Of a DNA stretch of 64,000 bases, positions 1-57,179 are shown piece by piece; position 1 is the first letter of the stretch, and each line of letters opens with the position of its first letter. Source of the DNA: Portunus trituberculatus (taxonomy: Eukaryota > Arthropoda > Malacostraca > Decapoda > Portunidae); assembly GCF_017591435.1 (NCBI RefSeq), contig NC_059301.1, forward strand, positions 11,513,049-11,577,048, given 5' to 3'. The notes below the pieces were generated by a model, which was given only the letters and a program-made list of their open reading frames with translations, searched no databases and was not told where the DNA came from. The translations under genes and the position numbers were made by a program.

Positions 1-800
1 TGTATGTCATTTAAGCTTTTTTGCAGTGTCCATGCTTCTTGATGTTCTTATGATTGTGGTAAGTGATGGTGGTGAAGGGAAGGATTTTGTTGCTGGTTGT
101 GATGATTGGTGGTGTGTAGCGGAAAAAAAGATGCAGTGACTTTTGGTAGTGTCTAGGTTAGGTTAGGTTAAGTTAGGTAAGGTAGTGTGGTGGAAGTAGT
201 AGTAGTAGTGATGTTAGTAGTGGTGAGGATCATGATGGAGAGGATTCAGCTGTGGTAATTGCAGTAGTGATATTGATAGTGGTGATGATGTTGGTGGTGA
301 TATATGAGTGTATTGCCTTCGAGATGTAAAAAAAAAAAAAAGTGATGATGTTATTGCAGTGGTGTGGTGGAGAATTGTGGTGATGTGGTGGGTGGTATTA
401 GAGAAAGAGGAGGAAGTGTAGAAAGGAGTTATGGTAGTGGTGAAATAGTATGGTAAGCGATATTAAACAGGGAAGTAATGGTGGTGATCGTGGTGGTGAT
501 GGTGTGGAGTTATGCTGGTGGTAGGTAGCGTGAAAGGAAGTTACAGTGGCGGTGTTGGAGAGGGAGGTAGTGGTAGTGGTAATGGTGGTGGTGGTGGTGG
601 TGGTGGTGGAGGTGGTGGTAGGTACAGTGTGAAAGGAAGTTGCAGTGGCGGTGGAGTGGTGTTGATGGTGGCGGTGATGGAGAGGGAGGAGAGAAGAGAA
701 GTGGTGGTGGTGGTGGTGGTGGTGGGTGGGTGTGGCTTTAATGGGAGTGACGGGAGACTGGCTTTATGTCTTTTGTCCGGAGTAGAGAAGGATAATGTGA
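1..800 (+). repeat. G/T-rich degenerate (GGT/GTGAT)n block
   Basis: The plus strand is strongly depleted of C for 800 bp. It is dominated by GTGGTG, GTGATG and AGTAGT words, with a purer (GGT)n at about 582-620 and 702-724. The glycine/valine-rich frame at 512-805 is a repeat artefact. Confidence 0.8.
153..183 (+). repeat. Short interstitial TTAGG-type telomere-like run
   Basis: TAGGTTAGGTTAGGTTAAGT followed by TAGGTAAGG gives five or six adjacent copies of TTAGG with small errors. TTAGG is the ancestral arthropod telomere repeat. Confidence 0.6.
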
Positions 801-878
801 AGTAATTTTGTGTTTACTTTCATAGCACGAAAAAAAAAATAATCTTAAAACCCAAAGAGTGCTAAAAGGGTACGAAAT

Positions 879-991
<113 letters not shown>

Positions 992-1506
992 CTTGACTCT
1001 TTTACATTCATGAAATTCTGGACACACTGTCAGAACGTGTCTTTTCGATGCAATTAAGAGCAATTAGAGCTGATATAATTATTTCTCCCTCATAAGACAC
1101 AAGGTTCATATTCCACGCGCCTGCTGCTCAGTCCAAGGCGCGACGGTCAGGTGGGGAGGGAGGAGGGATGTGTTCCCTCTCTCTGCATCACTCAAGAGGG
1201 AATTAAGTTGCTCAACCCCGCTGGACGTTGATCTCGCGTCACACTCTCCGATAGCCATCACGGTCAAAAGGGAAGAACTGTGATATTTCAACCTCTCCTC
1301 CTCCTCTTCCTCGTCTCCTCTGCTCCTGTCGCCTGACTTGAGAACTGTGCCACAAAAGTATTCTTCGTGCTACAATAATGGCTGGAGCACATAAAGGAAT
1401 ACATAGGAATATATCAACTTCTCCTATACTTTACTTTGTTCATTTTCCGTTCCGTGAAATATCTCTTCTCTATTACCACAGCACACTTGACTCCTAACGT
1501 GAGTAC

Positions 1507-1657
<151 letters not shown>

Positions 1658-1942
1658 TATCAGCAATACACCAACCGCCGACTATGGAATTAGCATTTGA
1701 GTTACGTAAAAGAAGAATTCGTCCCGTCCATCAGGCGCAGTAGTAAAATCAGGGCCTTGTATATCCTGGCAAGAGGAGTGGCCTCGCCGCCGCCAGCCAC
1801 TGACCGCCGCTGAATGCCCAAGTCCTCGCTCTTGGGAATAAATTGAGACCGTCTGAATTGGCCCAACAAATCCCCCAGAAAATTGGTTAGTTTATACGAG
1901 ATGTAAACGAATTTAGGACTCTGGGTGTTGTGTGTTTCGTAT

Positions 1943-1944
<2 letters not shown>

Positions 1945-2016
<72 letters not shown>
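1945..2016 (+). repeat. (GT)n microsatellite
   Basis: 72 bp pure GT. Confidence 0.97.
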
Positions 2017-2017
<1 letters not shown>

Positions 2018-2282
2018 TGAGCTGTTCCTCCGTGTTTCAGTCTCCAGGTATCTATTTGTCCAGGTTTCTCTGTAGTTATATTAGATTTTTCACCTCTTTT
2101 GTTCCTTTGAGTAGTCGTTTACGCCAGGTGTCTCTGCTTCTAAAAGGGGAAAGCTATAAATACCTTTTTTCATGTCATTTGAACACCTTTTACGCTTCCA
2201 TCACGTGTCGGCTCAAGTACTCAGCCTCTTCTGTTCTTTTAATAATATAAGTTTCTCTCGATTTTTCCCAGACGGATCTACT

Positions 2283-2284
<2 letters not shown>

Positions 2285-2351
<67 letters not shown>

Positions 2352-2363
2352 CGTGTGTGCGTG
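2285..2363 (+). repeat. (GT)n(GC)5(GT)n compound microsatellite
   Basis: Pure GT to about 2342, then GCGCGCGCGC, then GTGTGTGCGTGC. This is alternating purine-pyrimidine throughout and could adopt Z-DNA. Confidence 0.95.
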
Positions 2364-2499
2364 CTTCTTCTCCTATTCGCTGTACCTGAGCGTAAAGATA
2401 AAAGAAAAATTCCTCCAGGCAATAACTATGACCTTGGCAGTAAGCTTTCTTTTTCCCCGGCACTGAGACAAGCGGTTACACCAAGCAAAGGCTGACACA

Positions 2500-3400
2500 A
2501 CAACAACAACAACGCCTCGCATCGCTCACCACACATAAAATCAACAATTCTCCTGGTTGGTTTTGTTGCTCCAGGAAATCTCCAAAACGACACGAGCTGC
2601 TCACTTGGCCAGCCTCGGGTTTTGGCTTTTCCTGCACAGTTTTATACCAGAATTCCACAGTTTATAAGCTTTTTGTGTCATTTATTCCGTTTTGCACGTT
2701 TTTTTTTTCTTTTTGATTATCTTATTTTAATCGTGGCTATTTCTGGTCAGTAAAGAATTAGCAGTATTGTTAGATTCGCTTTTCAAAATTCATAATTACG
2801 AGAGCATAATTTTACAACCGACAAACGCCAAATGGCAAAATAGCTGATGGCAACGTTCCACTTTTTCTTTATTTTACTTTACCTTTATTTTTTTTTTTTT
2901 TTTAAGGTAATTCTGGCCTGCCAAAAAATGAGATGGAGTGTATCTGTCAACCTCACCCTTGGAAAGCCATGGCAACGTAGGGATATGAACGCCAAAACGC
3001 CGCATCGCAAATTAATCAACTGATGAAAACGTTCCGCGTAACTGACTCTCACGTCCATTTACTTTATTGGCCCATATTGCTTCATCTATTTCACCGGCGT
3101 GGCTTGCGTCAGGCCAACACTGCTGCGGAGGGTGTGTGTGTGTGTGTGTGCCCGCTCAAGTCCCCTCAAACCAAACAAACCTCTCGTACCACTCCCTCGT
3201 CTCTCATTCTCCCTTTCTAGATGTGCCATTGAAAGATAAGAACCAGCGAACTAAGTAAGGCGATTCTGTTTCATTTGATGCTCGTTTGATATCCTGAAGC
3301 CACAAAAGGGATGGGATTCCTTTTATTTGTATGTGAAATTGTGTTTCTTTCGTGACAACCAAATTTGTACGCTTCTGCATGCTCTGCTGTTTAATTCGTT
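2500..3400. other. Plain non-coding sequence
   Basis: AT-rich with T runs at 2700 and 2888 and a short GT run at 3131-3150. No gene or repeat family was recognised. Confidence 0.5.
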
Positions 3401-3419
3401 TGTCTACCACTGTTACTGA

Positions 3420-3526
<107 letters not shown>

Positions 3527-4040
3527 ATGGTTCTTGATAAGTTGGTGTCGAAAAAATTACGATGAAATGAGCAAGTAGCGAGTAGCAGAAAATGTTCCCT
3601 GAGGAGCAACGACGTCATTCATCAAATTTGCAGAGTTCGGGAATATTACAATACGTAATTAGTCAACAAGCGAGGTTTGAATTGCATTATACACGTAAGT
3701 CTTTCACGGGAAGAGTAGACAAGTACCAGGTTCTTTCTTTCTGTCATTAATGATGGAGAATTCTTATTAAAGCATCGGAACACTTTTGAGAACTCTAATC
3801 ACTTCAACTGTTAAAAGATTGTCGAGATAAAACACCGTGGAATGTTTAGAAATATTGGCTAAGGAAGATATTTCAAAAGTATAGCCAATGTATCTCCTTT
3901 AATAGGACAAATGTTCCTGTGAACCTAACAAGTTCTTTATTTTTGGCGTTTAGAAGTCGTCCATATGATATACCAAAGCGTTTGAGAATACCTGTCTATT
4001 CCTCGTCCTCTTCACATAATTTGGTTGTTTTCTTCGTTGC

Positions 4041-4253
4041 TTAACCTCTTCAGTACTGGGGCACATTTCACCTTGAGGTTTGTGTACGATTAGACCATTT
4101 TATTGACATAAGGAAGGGTCTATTAAGGTCACACAATTAATGGCTACAGTCTTCACTATTTAAATCCTCCTCATGAGTTTCTGAAGCTGTATAAAATAAG
4201 CAAATAGTAAACAGAATGAATATGAAAACACATCATGGTACTGAAGCGGTTAA
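4041..4253 (+). mobile_element. TTAA MITE family 1, full copy
   Basis: About 213 bp, bounded by TTAA at both ends. Left end TTAACCTCTTCAGTACTGGG; right end is the inverted form ACTGAAGCGGTTAA. Internal landmarks shared by all copies are GACATAAGGAAGGGTCTA, AGATTAATGGCC-like and TTTCTGAAGCTGTATAAAAT. It has no coding capacity. The TTAA target and CCC-type termini suggest a non-autonomous piggyBac-like element. Confidence 0.8.
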
Positions 4254-4723
4254 GATTATTTCCAAAGGCAATATTGACGAACAAACGAGTTTTCATGGAC
4301 GTTCATCCCATTGATGGTTTAAAATCCTTGCTAAAGAATCACTAGAAAAAATAAAACAGTCTTGAAAAACTCATTCACTTTCACTAATGCCTGTTAAAGA
4401 AACTCGAGATGAAAGAAGAAGAAGGTCCAAGACGGTAACCCACAGTGATGACTTGGGAAGCGAAGGCACGTACGTAAGTCACCTCAATAACACACTTTTA
4501 TGAGGGAATGAAAGGAAGTGAACATCCGCACCATTCCTGTAATGACCCCCGAGAGACGCTATTAAATCATGAGCCAAAGGGATTGACTCACTCTGCTGGC
4601 ATTCACACACCACGTAGAGACGCTGCCGTCATGTTGGTCTGCCTTATGTATTGTTCTGTAAGGTTAGTCGGTATCGATCTATAATGTTGTTGTATAGTAT
4701 ATGTTACTCCTGGTGTTTGAGAG

Positions 4724-4941
4724 TTAACTCCTTCAGTACCATGACACATTTCCGTATTCATTCTAGTTACTATTTACTATTTAGAGATTTTATACAGCTT
4801 CAGGAACTTATGTGAGGATGAAAATAGTGAAGACTCTGGCCATTAATCTTCTGACTTCCATAGACTCTTCTTAATGTTAATAATCGTCTAATCATACCCA
4901 AACTCATGGTAAAAAATGCGTCCCAGTTCTGAAGAAGTTAA
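4724..4941 (-). mobile_element. TTAA MITE family 1, full copy (reverse)
   Basis: Bounded by TTAA at 4724 and 4938. It reads in the reverse sense, starting TTAACTCCTTCAGTACCATG and ending CTGAAGAAGTTAA, with the shared CAGCTTCAGGAACTTATG and CTTCCATAGACTCTTC landmarks. Confidence 0.8.
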
Positions 4942-4949
4942 GAATATAA

Positions 4950-5780
4950 GCCAAACTTCAAGAACACGAAAAAGATCTACGTAGATAGATGTATTGATAG
5001 ATGGTTTATGGACAAGAGTACAGGAATATCAATCTTAATATCCATAAAAGCAATTATAACCCAATATAAAGAAAGATTAAAAAAAAACCTCACCAGAAGG
5101 AAGGAAAAGAACAACAATTAAGTATACTAAGTCGGTGTAAGTGGTACTCGCTGCACAGACATATGTACACCTGTCCAGATACGATATTTTTTATCCCTAA
5201 ATTTATGTAACGTTATTTTAAGGCTCCCTATTAACTCTGCATCAACGACATAATTGCATAGATTAATTTAGTCATATCGCTCTTGCTTCCTTTTCTACTT
5301 TTTTTTTTTTGTTATCTAATTTCATCAAACTTCAACCTGTTTTTTTTTTTCTAGTTCTATGCTAATTACATCCCTTGAAGCCTTTGTCCACGTCACCCTA
5401 ATTTTTTACTGAGTTTTCTTACTAGCGTTGGTTATTTTTCCCCTTTTACGCTAAACACCTGGAAATCCATAGAGACATTTTACACAGGTTAAGATTCCAT
5501 TACTTTCTTTCCTTGCAACTCTCCTGAAAAAAAAATAAATAAAAAAGAGGAGAGAGAAAAAGCGAAGCCCTGTCTCTGGCACTTTTACCTTTTTTTTTCT
5601 GCCACCTACATTGCTCGGGCCCCTCACAAGCCTGACCATTTGCTGCTTGTTTCCTGACACGCGCCCTCCCTCCCCTTCCTACAGGCAAAAATTCCTGGAC
5701 ACACCACCGCTGCAATTATCACAGAACTTCCCACCCAGAGGAACACTTGACGCGCCCAATGTATTCAGCTTCTCGCACAT
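4950..5780. other. Plain AT-rich non-coding sequence
   Basis: Short A and T homopolymers only. The frames at 5451-5715 on the minus strand have no recognisable domain. Confidence 0.5.
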
Positions 5781-5793
5781 GTGGGTCACACTT

Positions 5794-5909
<116 letters not shown>

Positions 5910-6082
5910 ACCACTAATCTGATTATACATTTTACAGAACACTACCATAAACTGATTCATTTGATATATTAGTATTACATAAAAAAATTATTAGCATTTC
6001 AAGCACAATAGTGAAAGGAAAAAGTAAACTAGATAGTGAATGATTACTAAAGGATATACACTGTAAAGAAAGGATTGGAAAG

Positions 6083-6084
<2 letters not shown>

Positions 6085-6151
<67 letters not shown>
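6085..6151 (+). repeat. (AC)n microsatellite
   Basis: 67 bp pure AC. Confidence 0.97.
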
Positions 6152-6152
<1 letters not shown>

Positions 6153-6256
6153 TTACCTCGTGACACCAAAAGATTAACGAGAACACAATAACTTCTGTAC
6201 TATACCTCTCCTTGCCACGTCGCTCTCCATCTCACCAAGTAACTGATGCCTTTGGA

Positions 6257-6278
6257 CTACTACTAACTACTACTACTG

Positions 6279-6325
<47 letters not shown>
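6257..6325 (+). repeat. (TAC)n trinucleotide repeat
   Basis: Mostly pure TAC/ACT with one GCT interruption. The threonine-rich frame over it has no domain. Confidence 0.93.
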
Positions 6326-6600
6326 GCCGCTGTTGTTCCTTCGTACGCCCACCGCCTTGCTCGTTCCGGTGGCGTTCCTCTAAAACTTCACGAGTTATTT
6401 GGACTTTCGCGAATAACAATAACTATCGCTGTCCTTCCTCCCCGACCCTCACCCACCAGCCCCGCCCCTTCGCCCCGCATTCCCATTCCCTGGCCCCCAA
6501 AACACACTCTTTCCGTATCGAACCTACTACTGCCACTGCTGCTGCTGCTGCTCCTCTTTGTAAGCAGAAGAGGAACGGGCCAGGAAATAACACAAACACC

Positions 6601-6607
<7 letters not shown>

Positions 6608-6678
<71 letters not shown>
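6608..6678 (+). repeat. (CA)n(GA)n compound microsatellite
   Basis: Same no-spacer CA-to-GA switch as at 5872, here at 6632. Confidence 0.97.
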
Positions 6679-6683
<5 letters not shown>

Positions 6684-7256
6684 CAAAGAAGGGAATTAAA
6701 GCTGGTTCTCAGTAACAAATATTAAAAAGAACGAGCGATTCTAGACTGAAAAAAATTAAATAAATAAGTAAAACAAAAGAAATAAAACAAAACAGACGCG
6801 TGAACAGTGTCTTTCATCCTCTCCAAAACCACGACGCGTAAAAAAGAAAACAAACAGAGAAAGAGATAACGAGATAAAAGTATAAAAACTCAATAAAATA
6901 ATCCCATAACACGAACTCGAGGACACGTAGACATAACCGCATCATGAAAGCAGCGATTACAAGGAACAGGTTACGTGGAGTTAGTGTGGGGAACTTTCTG
7001 CCTGTCATTATGCATATTATAACTCAGAGGAGGAGGAGGAGGGTCAATAGTGATGGAGGAGAAGCAAGGCAAAGGCACGTCTCGCTCACAGAAGGTGCCA
7101 ATTAAGAAGTCAGAGCCGCGAACGAAGATTTGTGAAGATGAAGGTAAAGTGAGCGAAGGAGAAACCATAGTAGTTGACTGCCAGGAGGAAGAGGGAATGA
7201 GGGGAGAGTGAATTGTGACTACAGGAAATTAGAGTGGAATGGAATATGACGGTGGG

Positions 7257-7257
<1 letters not shown>

Positions 7258-7299
<42 letters not shown>
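7258..7299 (+). repeat. (GA)n microsatellite
   Basis: About 40 bp pure GA. Confidence 0.95.
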
Positions 7300-7303
<4 letters not shown>

Positions 7304-7459
7304 CTACAACAGGTTCTCATTCCTATTCAAATCTTTCTCCCTCTCTCATGTCTAACTACCATCGATACGAGCAATGGACAACACTTTTCCCTCAGTCTTA
7401 AGTCCTCTAATCCCAAAGAATTGACGTGTAGCGAGAAGACTGTCGCTAGATCAGAGGAT

Positions 7460-7657
7460 TTAAGCCTTTCACTGCCACTCAATTTTTCCCATTATTACTT
7501 ACAATTCTTAAAAGGGTAATTTTTTGCACCGCTGTCTCTCCTGTACCTTGACAAACACTAAAACCTCACATTTTTTTTTTTTCTGTAAGTCTATCCAAAG
7601 AAATGATTGCAGTCATCTCAGTGTTAACAGTGACGAATATAGCATTGAAAGGGTTAA
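7460..7657 (+). mobile_element. TTAA MITE family 2 (CCTTTCACTGC ends)
   Basis: Left end TTAAGCCTTTCACTGCCACT. The right end read on the minus strand is TTAACCCTTTCAATGCTATA, so an imperfect terminal inverted repeat of about 18 bp starts with TTAA at both sides. 198 bp, no shared core with family 1, no coding capacity. Confidence 0.55.
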
Positions 7658-8779
7658 GGCAGACAGGAAACCCAAAACACAGCAAGGCGGTGATTGCAGA
7701 GGGTTGCTGGATTCCTGACCGCCACTTGCACCCACCCTGCACCTCATCTCTCACCTAACGAAGCCCCGCCGCTGCATTCTGACTTTCATATCACGGCCTC
7801 CCCTCCAGCCGTCAAAAACACGTTGCTGGTATTGGCAAGCTTGACTGTCTGACTGTTTGAGCCGGAGCGTCAGGAAAGAGCCGCCTCTCGCGTTACCTCC
7901 CAATGTTCTCATTCAACTTCCCGTTCTCGCTTATGCAGTGTTCCCCACTAGACTTGTTTTACTGAATCCGCTGGAATGTGTCCCTCGCCTTGCACACGCA
8001 GCACGCACAGCCACAGTTTTCAATTTTACTTGGGAATATTAAACGTATGATGTGTTTTAATGATAAGTACACATGATAAGTAAAACAAGCCAGTTAAGAT
8101 TAGTACGTACCTGATTCATACATAACAAGGGCGGTTCACAGGGACTTATCCTTGGTTTCACTGTGGTCCTGCGTGCAAAGCTTCTTGAAATAAAGGAGAA
8201 AGTATTTGTTATTTTTTCCGATATTCTCGCTGATATTTCTGCTCTATGTCCAACCTGCAATACCTTCTTTTTGTACAGCATACCCCTCCATCCTGCTCCA
8301 GACAAGCTGCTGCAATAACCCTGGCCCTCCTCTCTCGGCCTCCTCACCCAGCCAGCGTCACTTACCTCCTCGTTAGACGCTATGACTTTTTTGTTATAAA
8401 TTGATAACATTCTCCATTCAATATATTCTTTCCGATTTACTTTAACTGTGCAATACATTATCTTTCTAAAAACACAACCTTCCCTCAACTGCCTTGCCAT
8501 GTTGCCAGGGGACTTCTGACGTCTGCCATTCTCCTATCTCAGGATATTTCTTTTCCTTATCAAGCATTTCTACACAAACCATGGCTTGGGAATGACTGAC
8601 TTGTTCGACTCCTACGTCACAATAACACAGCTCTACACACGGAGCAGCTTCACTAATATAATCTACATGTCGAATGAGAATCAATAATAACTTTGTGTTG
8701 TGTTCTGCCCTCAGGAAGCCCAGGAGGGGATGCGCCGAGTGTTCCAGCTCTGAATCACCTGCCACGGAAGACCAGCGGC

Positions 8780-10200
8780 CCCGTGCAGGCAGCGAGACAA
8801 GTCAGATTAATGCCTTGCTGTCGCCTTCAGCAAGATAGGAAGGAAGTTAATGATGAATGAGTCGCATAATGAGCCGCTTTAAACCTCAAGAAGTGGCGGT
8901 GCAGTGAGCATGCAGCCCCCTTGGTAGGCCTTTCCTGGCTCGTTAAGGCAGTGAGAGACTATGTTCGTGATGTGACTGTAGCAGATTTGAAAGTGTTACG
9001 TGTTAATGAAAAGATGATGTTTTCTCACTGTTCTGAAGACTTCCGTGGCATTTTCTATATAATGCATAAGATCATGTGGGAAATATTGTAACAAAGACTG
9101 CGAAGTAACCAATGAGCCGCCAGCAGACAGCAGCAGCAGCAGCAGCGGCATTAGAGGTGACGCGTCGTGGTGTAGTGACGATGTGACCTGCTCATCGCTC
9201 ACTGTTGAAGTGTCGCGCGAGGAACTGTCCCGGGGGAGTGGGCAGCTTAGTGTCGCGGAAATGATGCTTCACAACCCTAATGGGTATGATCACTCAGTGT
9301 CCTCGCTTGATGGCCTGCAAAGTGGTGTATTACTGCCATAATAGACTGACCGCAGTGGAACATTTCACTGCATTTTTGGAACCTTTTATAAGAGAAATAA
9401 TGAACTGTCAGAATACAAGAAGTGCATAAACTAAAGCAAGAACAGTCCCAGTGGAGGAAGTAGTGTGCTGAAGACTCGCTATCAGAATGTGTACGTTTAA
9501 GTTATTTACAATGCAGCAGACGCAAGGGAATTACATTATTTAACGGAATATTGGAAAATGTATATCAGAGGCGAAATTGAATGCCTAAAACTTTTTTGAG
9601 CCAATAAAATACATACATGCAATTGTGAATCCCAACAGGAGCGAGTGGAGAGAGGCGGAGGCACGGGACAGGCATGACGGTGTGATGAAGATACCAGGCC
9701 ACGGTGTAGATGACTGTGAAGGACAGGGCCGAGGCAGTGAGCGGCGCCTGTTGACGTGCATGCTGACACACGGCAAGACCGATAACTTGAGCAACGGTGA
9801 AGACTGAGGGAGCAATGATTACACCAGCCACCAAATTTAGTTACGAATGACAAAATTCCTGCACTGTGGACAATAAACGGACGAGAACAAGAAAATAATG
9901 AAACTGGAGTAAAGTGATCCTTTACGTTAGTGAGACGTTCATGCAAGCAGGTTTTGCCTACTAACTATAACAAAACCAGATCTTTTGTTTCCTTTCGTGG
10001 AAAAGTCGAGTAAAAGAAAAAAAAACTTTGTGCTCTGGATGAACAGTGTGAGCGCTCGGGGAAGCTTTCACTAATGACGGACACGTTAGTCGAGCAAGAG
10101 CCACAAGGAGACGCATCATAGTAGCGGCCGGGCACTGACACCCTGGTTGGCAGCAGCGTAGTACCAACAGGCAGGCTTCCTGGTTCTCACCACCACCGGC
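8780..10200 (+). other. Unrepetitive, slightly GC-richer stretch upstream of exon 1; probable 5' UTR/promoter area
   Basis: Unlike most of the window this stretch lacks long microsatellites, apart from a short CAG run near 9127-9145, and it has more CpG. It directly precedes the signal-peptide exon. It should hold the 5' UTR or an upstream leader exon of the Dpr-like gene, but no TATA box or transcription start can be assigned with confidence. Open frames here, including one on the minus strand at 9536-9946, resemble no known protein. Confidence 0.3.
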
Positions 10201-53794
<43,594 letters not shown>

Positions 53795-53829
53795 GTGAGT
53801 CGTGTCCCATATTCTCACATGTCCCAGCG

Positions 53830-53935
53830 TCTTAGCAACACTTTGTAGTAAATGTTTTGTGTCTTCCAAGAATGCTTTCATGATTCCAGTGAGAGTTTAA
53901 CAAGAATTATATATCATCGTTGGAAGAAACACCAA
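53830..53935 (+). repeat. Fragment of dispersed family C just after exon 4
   Basis: AATGCTTTCATGATTCCAGT, GAGAGTTTAACAAGAATTAT and ATATCATCGTTGGAAGAAA parallel the copies at 20370 and 47430. Confidence 0.4.
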
Positions 53936-54584
53936 AGAAAATCAACAAATGATATGTGTTGTCTTAGAGAACAGTCCTTATGAAAGTCAAAAACCGTTGA
54001 AGAACACTGACTGGCTTGTGTGTAGTTATGGACAAATTCGAGTTCCCTTATCTTGCAGTACCTAATCACTGAGATAGTATTGGCAGGTAAGAAGGTTTGT
54101 CCCACTAATGATAAACGTCCAACACACGGGAAGCGAGTATTTTGTATGTTACTTGACTTCTGGCGTGAAACTCGACTTCTAATAGAGAAACTGACCAGGA
54201 AGTTATTTCTATGAAACGACAGTACGTGTGAGCACATCATGGAAGCCTGGTCGATAAAAGCCATGACAAGATGAATAATTCAGTTTGAATAAGAGTTTTA
54301 ATCAAATTCTCTTCCTATTATTTATGTAGATTGCACGGACTGCTCGGTTCCTTTTAGTAGTCTCCCAGTTCTACAGTTCAGATTCATATGTAGGCAGTTT
54401 CCACGCAGTATAGCTGTCCGCTGTGGCCATAAAGGTTATCACGAGTTAGCAGTAAGTTCATAACACAAAGGCAGCCTGACAGAAGTAGTCCAGCCTCGCT
54501 AAGGAAGCTTTGAATTTATTTATAGCGGTGATGTAGATCCCTTGTATGTGAAAAAAAAGTTGTAGTAATAATAGTAGTAGTAGA

Positions 54585-54641
54585 GTGATAGTAATAGTAG
54601 TAGTAGTAGTAATAGAGTGATAGCAGTAGTAATAGTAGTAA

Positions 54642-54724
<83 letters not shown>

Positions 54725-54750
54725 ATAGTAGTAGTAGATAATAGTAGTAG
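54585..54750 (+). repeat. (AGT)n trinucleotide repeat
   Basis: Pure from about 54640 to 54723 with AAT interruptions on both sides. Confidence 0.95.
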
Positions 54751-55240
54751 AAGCAGTGCCAGCAACAGCAACTTGAAAAATTTATGTTTAGGAAGGAAAA
54801 AGATAGAGGTTATTCCCTAAATTGAATAGTTGATGAAAGTAACGGACCCAGCAATCAGACTGTTAGTGCTGAGTCGTAAGGCAGCTCTATACGATTAGAT
54901 AAGCGTATGGAGGGGGATGATCGGTAGAAATAGGTACAGGTATACAATGAATGACACATGTAGTCCTGGTGGCTTCCTGCAGCTTGCCTTACTTTATATT
55001 GTGTTCAGCAACGGCGGTAATGGTAGTGATCGTAGTACCACTTCTAGGCCTACTGGTTTCTTGCTAGTAGGTCTACATGTAATCGCCTTGAATTAATCTT
55101 GAATACCTGTGCCGGCCTGTCATCCCAAGTGAATTATAAAACTTCCTCTTAACTTTGCAGTGACATCCACATTATTGAGTCCATTCCAGGTGTCCGCCAC
55201 TCTACCTGGTGAATAATTTTTTTTCATGATGGTGGTATTA

Positions 55241-55242
55241 GC

Positions 55243-55301
<59 letters not shown>

Positions 55302-55326
55302 AAGAAGAAGAAGAAGAAGAAGAAGA
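55241..55326 (+). repeat. (AGT)n then (AGA)n
   Basis: AGT to about 55300, switching to GAA/AGA to 55326. Confidence 0.93.
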
Positions 55327-55765
55327 AATGTTTTATCAAATTAGTTTCTTACTGACCTAAATTCTTACATTGAAAGAAAACATCAGTAATACATTCCCTT
55401 TTTCTCTTTTTATTTCTCTTTTTTCTTTCTCTTTTATTTTTGTGTCATAATTTTCCCTTATTACTTCCATTTCACCCTCCCACCCTACCCTCGACTCCTT
55501 ATCTATCCTCATTCTGCCTTTCCTCCTCTTCTTATCTAATTTTCCAGAGCGATTTGTTCAGCTGAAGGTTTCAAAGTGCAATGCGTGGTGGCGTGTTGTG
55601 TGAAAGGCGGCAGCGAGTGGCACATTGGCTCCGGTGGTAGAAATGTTTGATTATGATCACGTCTGTCGCCTGTCATCCTGCGCAGCCCCAGAGAGAATCA
55701 TTAATTTTTACGGAGGACCCTTTGGCTAATTACGAAGGCTGAATTCTGCAGTAGGTAGTGTAGTG

Positions 55766-55770
55766 TATGT

Positions 55771-55853
<83 letters not shown>

Positions 55854-55881
55854 TTTTACAAGTGAAAGAGATAGGTTAGGC

Positions 55882-55916
<35 letters not shown>

Positions 55917-55999
55917 CAGCCTTACTTAATATCTCTCATTTTTCTTCCTTAACCTTAGTTCCTGTCTGTTATTTTTGCTTTAAGACAGTAGTAGTAGTG

Positions 56000-56051
<52 letters not shown>

Positions 56052-56060
56052 AGGTGGTGG
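55766..56060 (+). repeat. (GT)n, (CA)n and (AGT)n cluster
   Basis: GT 55766-55852 and CA 55885-55914 form an inverted pair 32 bp apart. AGT follows at 55985-56051. Confidence 0.95.
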
Positions 56061-56155
56061 TAAAGCGTAGTGGTAGTACAGGAAAAATAAAGAAAGAGAA
56101 ACGAAAGCAACAAGAAGATGAAAGAATTATGAATACAAAGAGAAGGAATAATAGA

Positions 56156-56382
56156 TAGAGGAGGCGAAGAAGAAGAAGAAGGAGGAGGAAGGAGGAGGAG
56201 GAGGAGGAGGAAGGAAGGAAGGAAGAAAGAAAGGAAGGAAAACAGACACAAGAAATGACCAGATGAGAAGGAGGAGTAGGAGAAGGAAGTGGAAGATGAG
56301 AAGAGACATAAAGACAAGGACAAGGAGGAGGAGACGAAAAATTAGACTTGAAGCACCATTTTTCTTCATCTCCGGTTCTTTA

Positions 56383-56467
<85 letters not shown>
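56156..56467 (+). repeat. Purine-rich block then (CT)n
   Basis: GAA/GGA/GGAA words 56156-56340 on the plus strand, then CT 56386-56467. A (GA)n follows at 56579-56619. Confidence 0.93.
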
Positions 56468-56469
<2 letters not shown>

Positions 56470-56575
56470 CGGTTATATCCTCACATTTCTTTTTATTTGT
56501 TGCGAGAAAGTGCAAGAAAAATCGTAATGTAAGAGAAGACTCGAGTTGGAAAAATAATAAGGATCAGTCGTTGAA

Positions 56576-56622
<47 letters not shown>

Positions 56623-57005
56623 GAAATCCTTAAACGTGACACAATCTAATACTAGTAATAATGAATCAACCTCATCTTTTTTTTTTTTTCTCTCCCTTCC
56701 ACTCTTTGTCACTGTAATGTATACACGCACTGGAATGTGGTCACCCTAACCTTCCTTTGAGCTATTTATGCATTCAAAGACCCCTCAGTAGTAGCAGCAG
56801 CAGCAGCAGGAGTAGTAGTAATGTAGGTGACGTGTTAATCTACAGCCCGCCAAAGGTACGAGTCTAGTCCTCAAGGAATGGACTGTTTTCCAATGGGTGA
56901 GAGAAATGAAGTGAGCTTGTAAGTTCAGGTATTGCTTTGTTTCAGACGCACCGCACCGCACCACACTACACCCAGTCGTGAATCGTAAAACTGCTTTAAT
57001 ATGGG

Positions 57006-57008
<3 letters not shown>

Positions 57009-57044
<36 letters not shown>

Positions 57045-57113
57045 AAGGTACGTACCGTGAGATGGTAGGATAATTGCAGCTTCCGCGCGTCAACACACTG
57101 TACCATACCTTAT

Positions 57114-57176
<63 letters not shown>
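57009..57176 (+). repeat. (GT)n and (CT)n
   Basis: GT 57009-57041 and CT 57117-57176; a short GA run at 57413-57439. Confidence 0.95.

Positions 57177-57179
<3 letters not shown>

Noticed and set aside
512..805. Open frame with glycine-rich and valine-rich product
   Set aside because: Lies entirely in degenerate GGT/GTG repeats; composition follows the repeat and no domain is present.
8466..8765. Minus-strand frame of 99 residues upstream of exon 1
   Set aside because: Starts at GTG, no recognisable motif, and adjoins other unrelated frames; no evidence of splicing.
55160..55215. Possible exon after a CTTTGCAG acceptor
   Set aside because: In the needed phase it reads VTSTLLSPFQVSATLPGE and then stops; it has no Ig2 features, so it is probably a chance acceptor.
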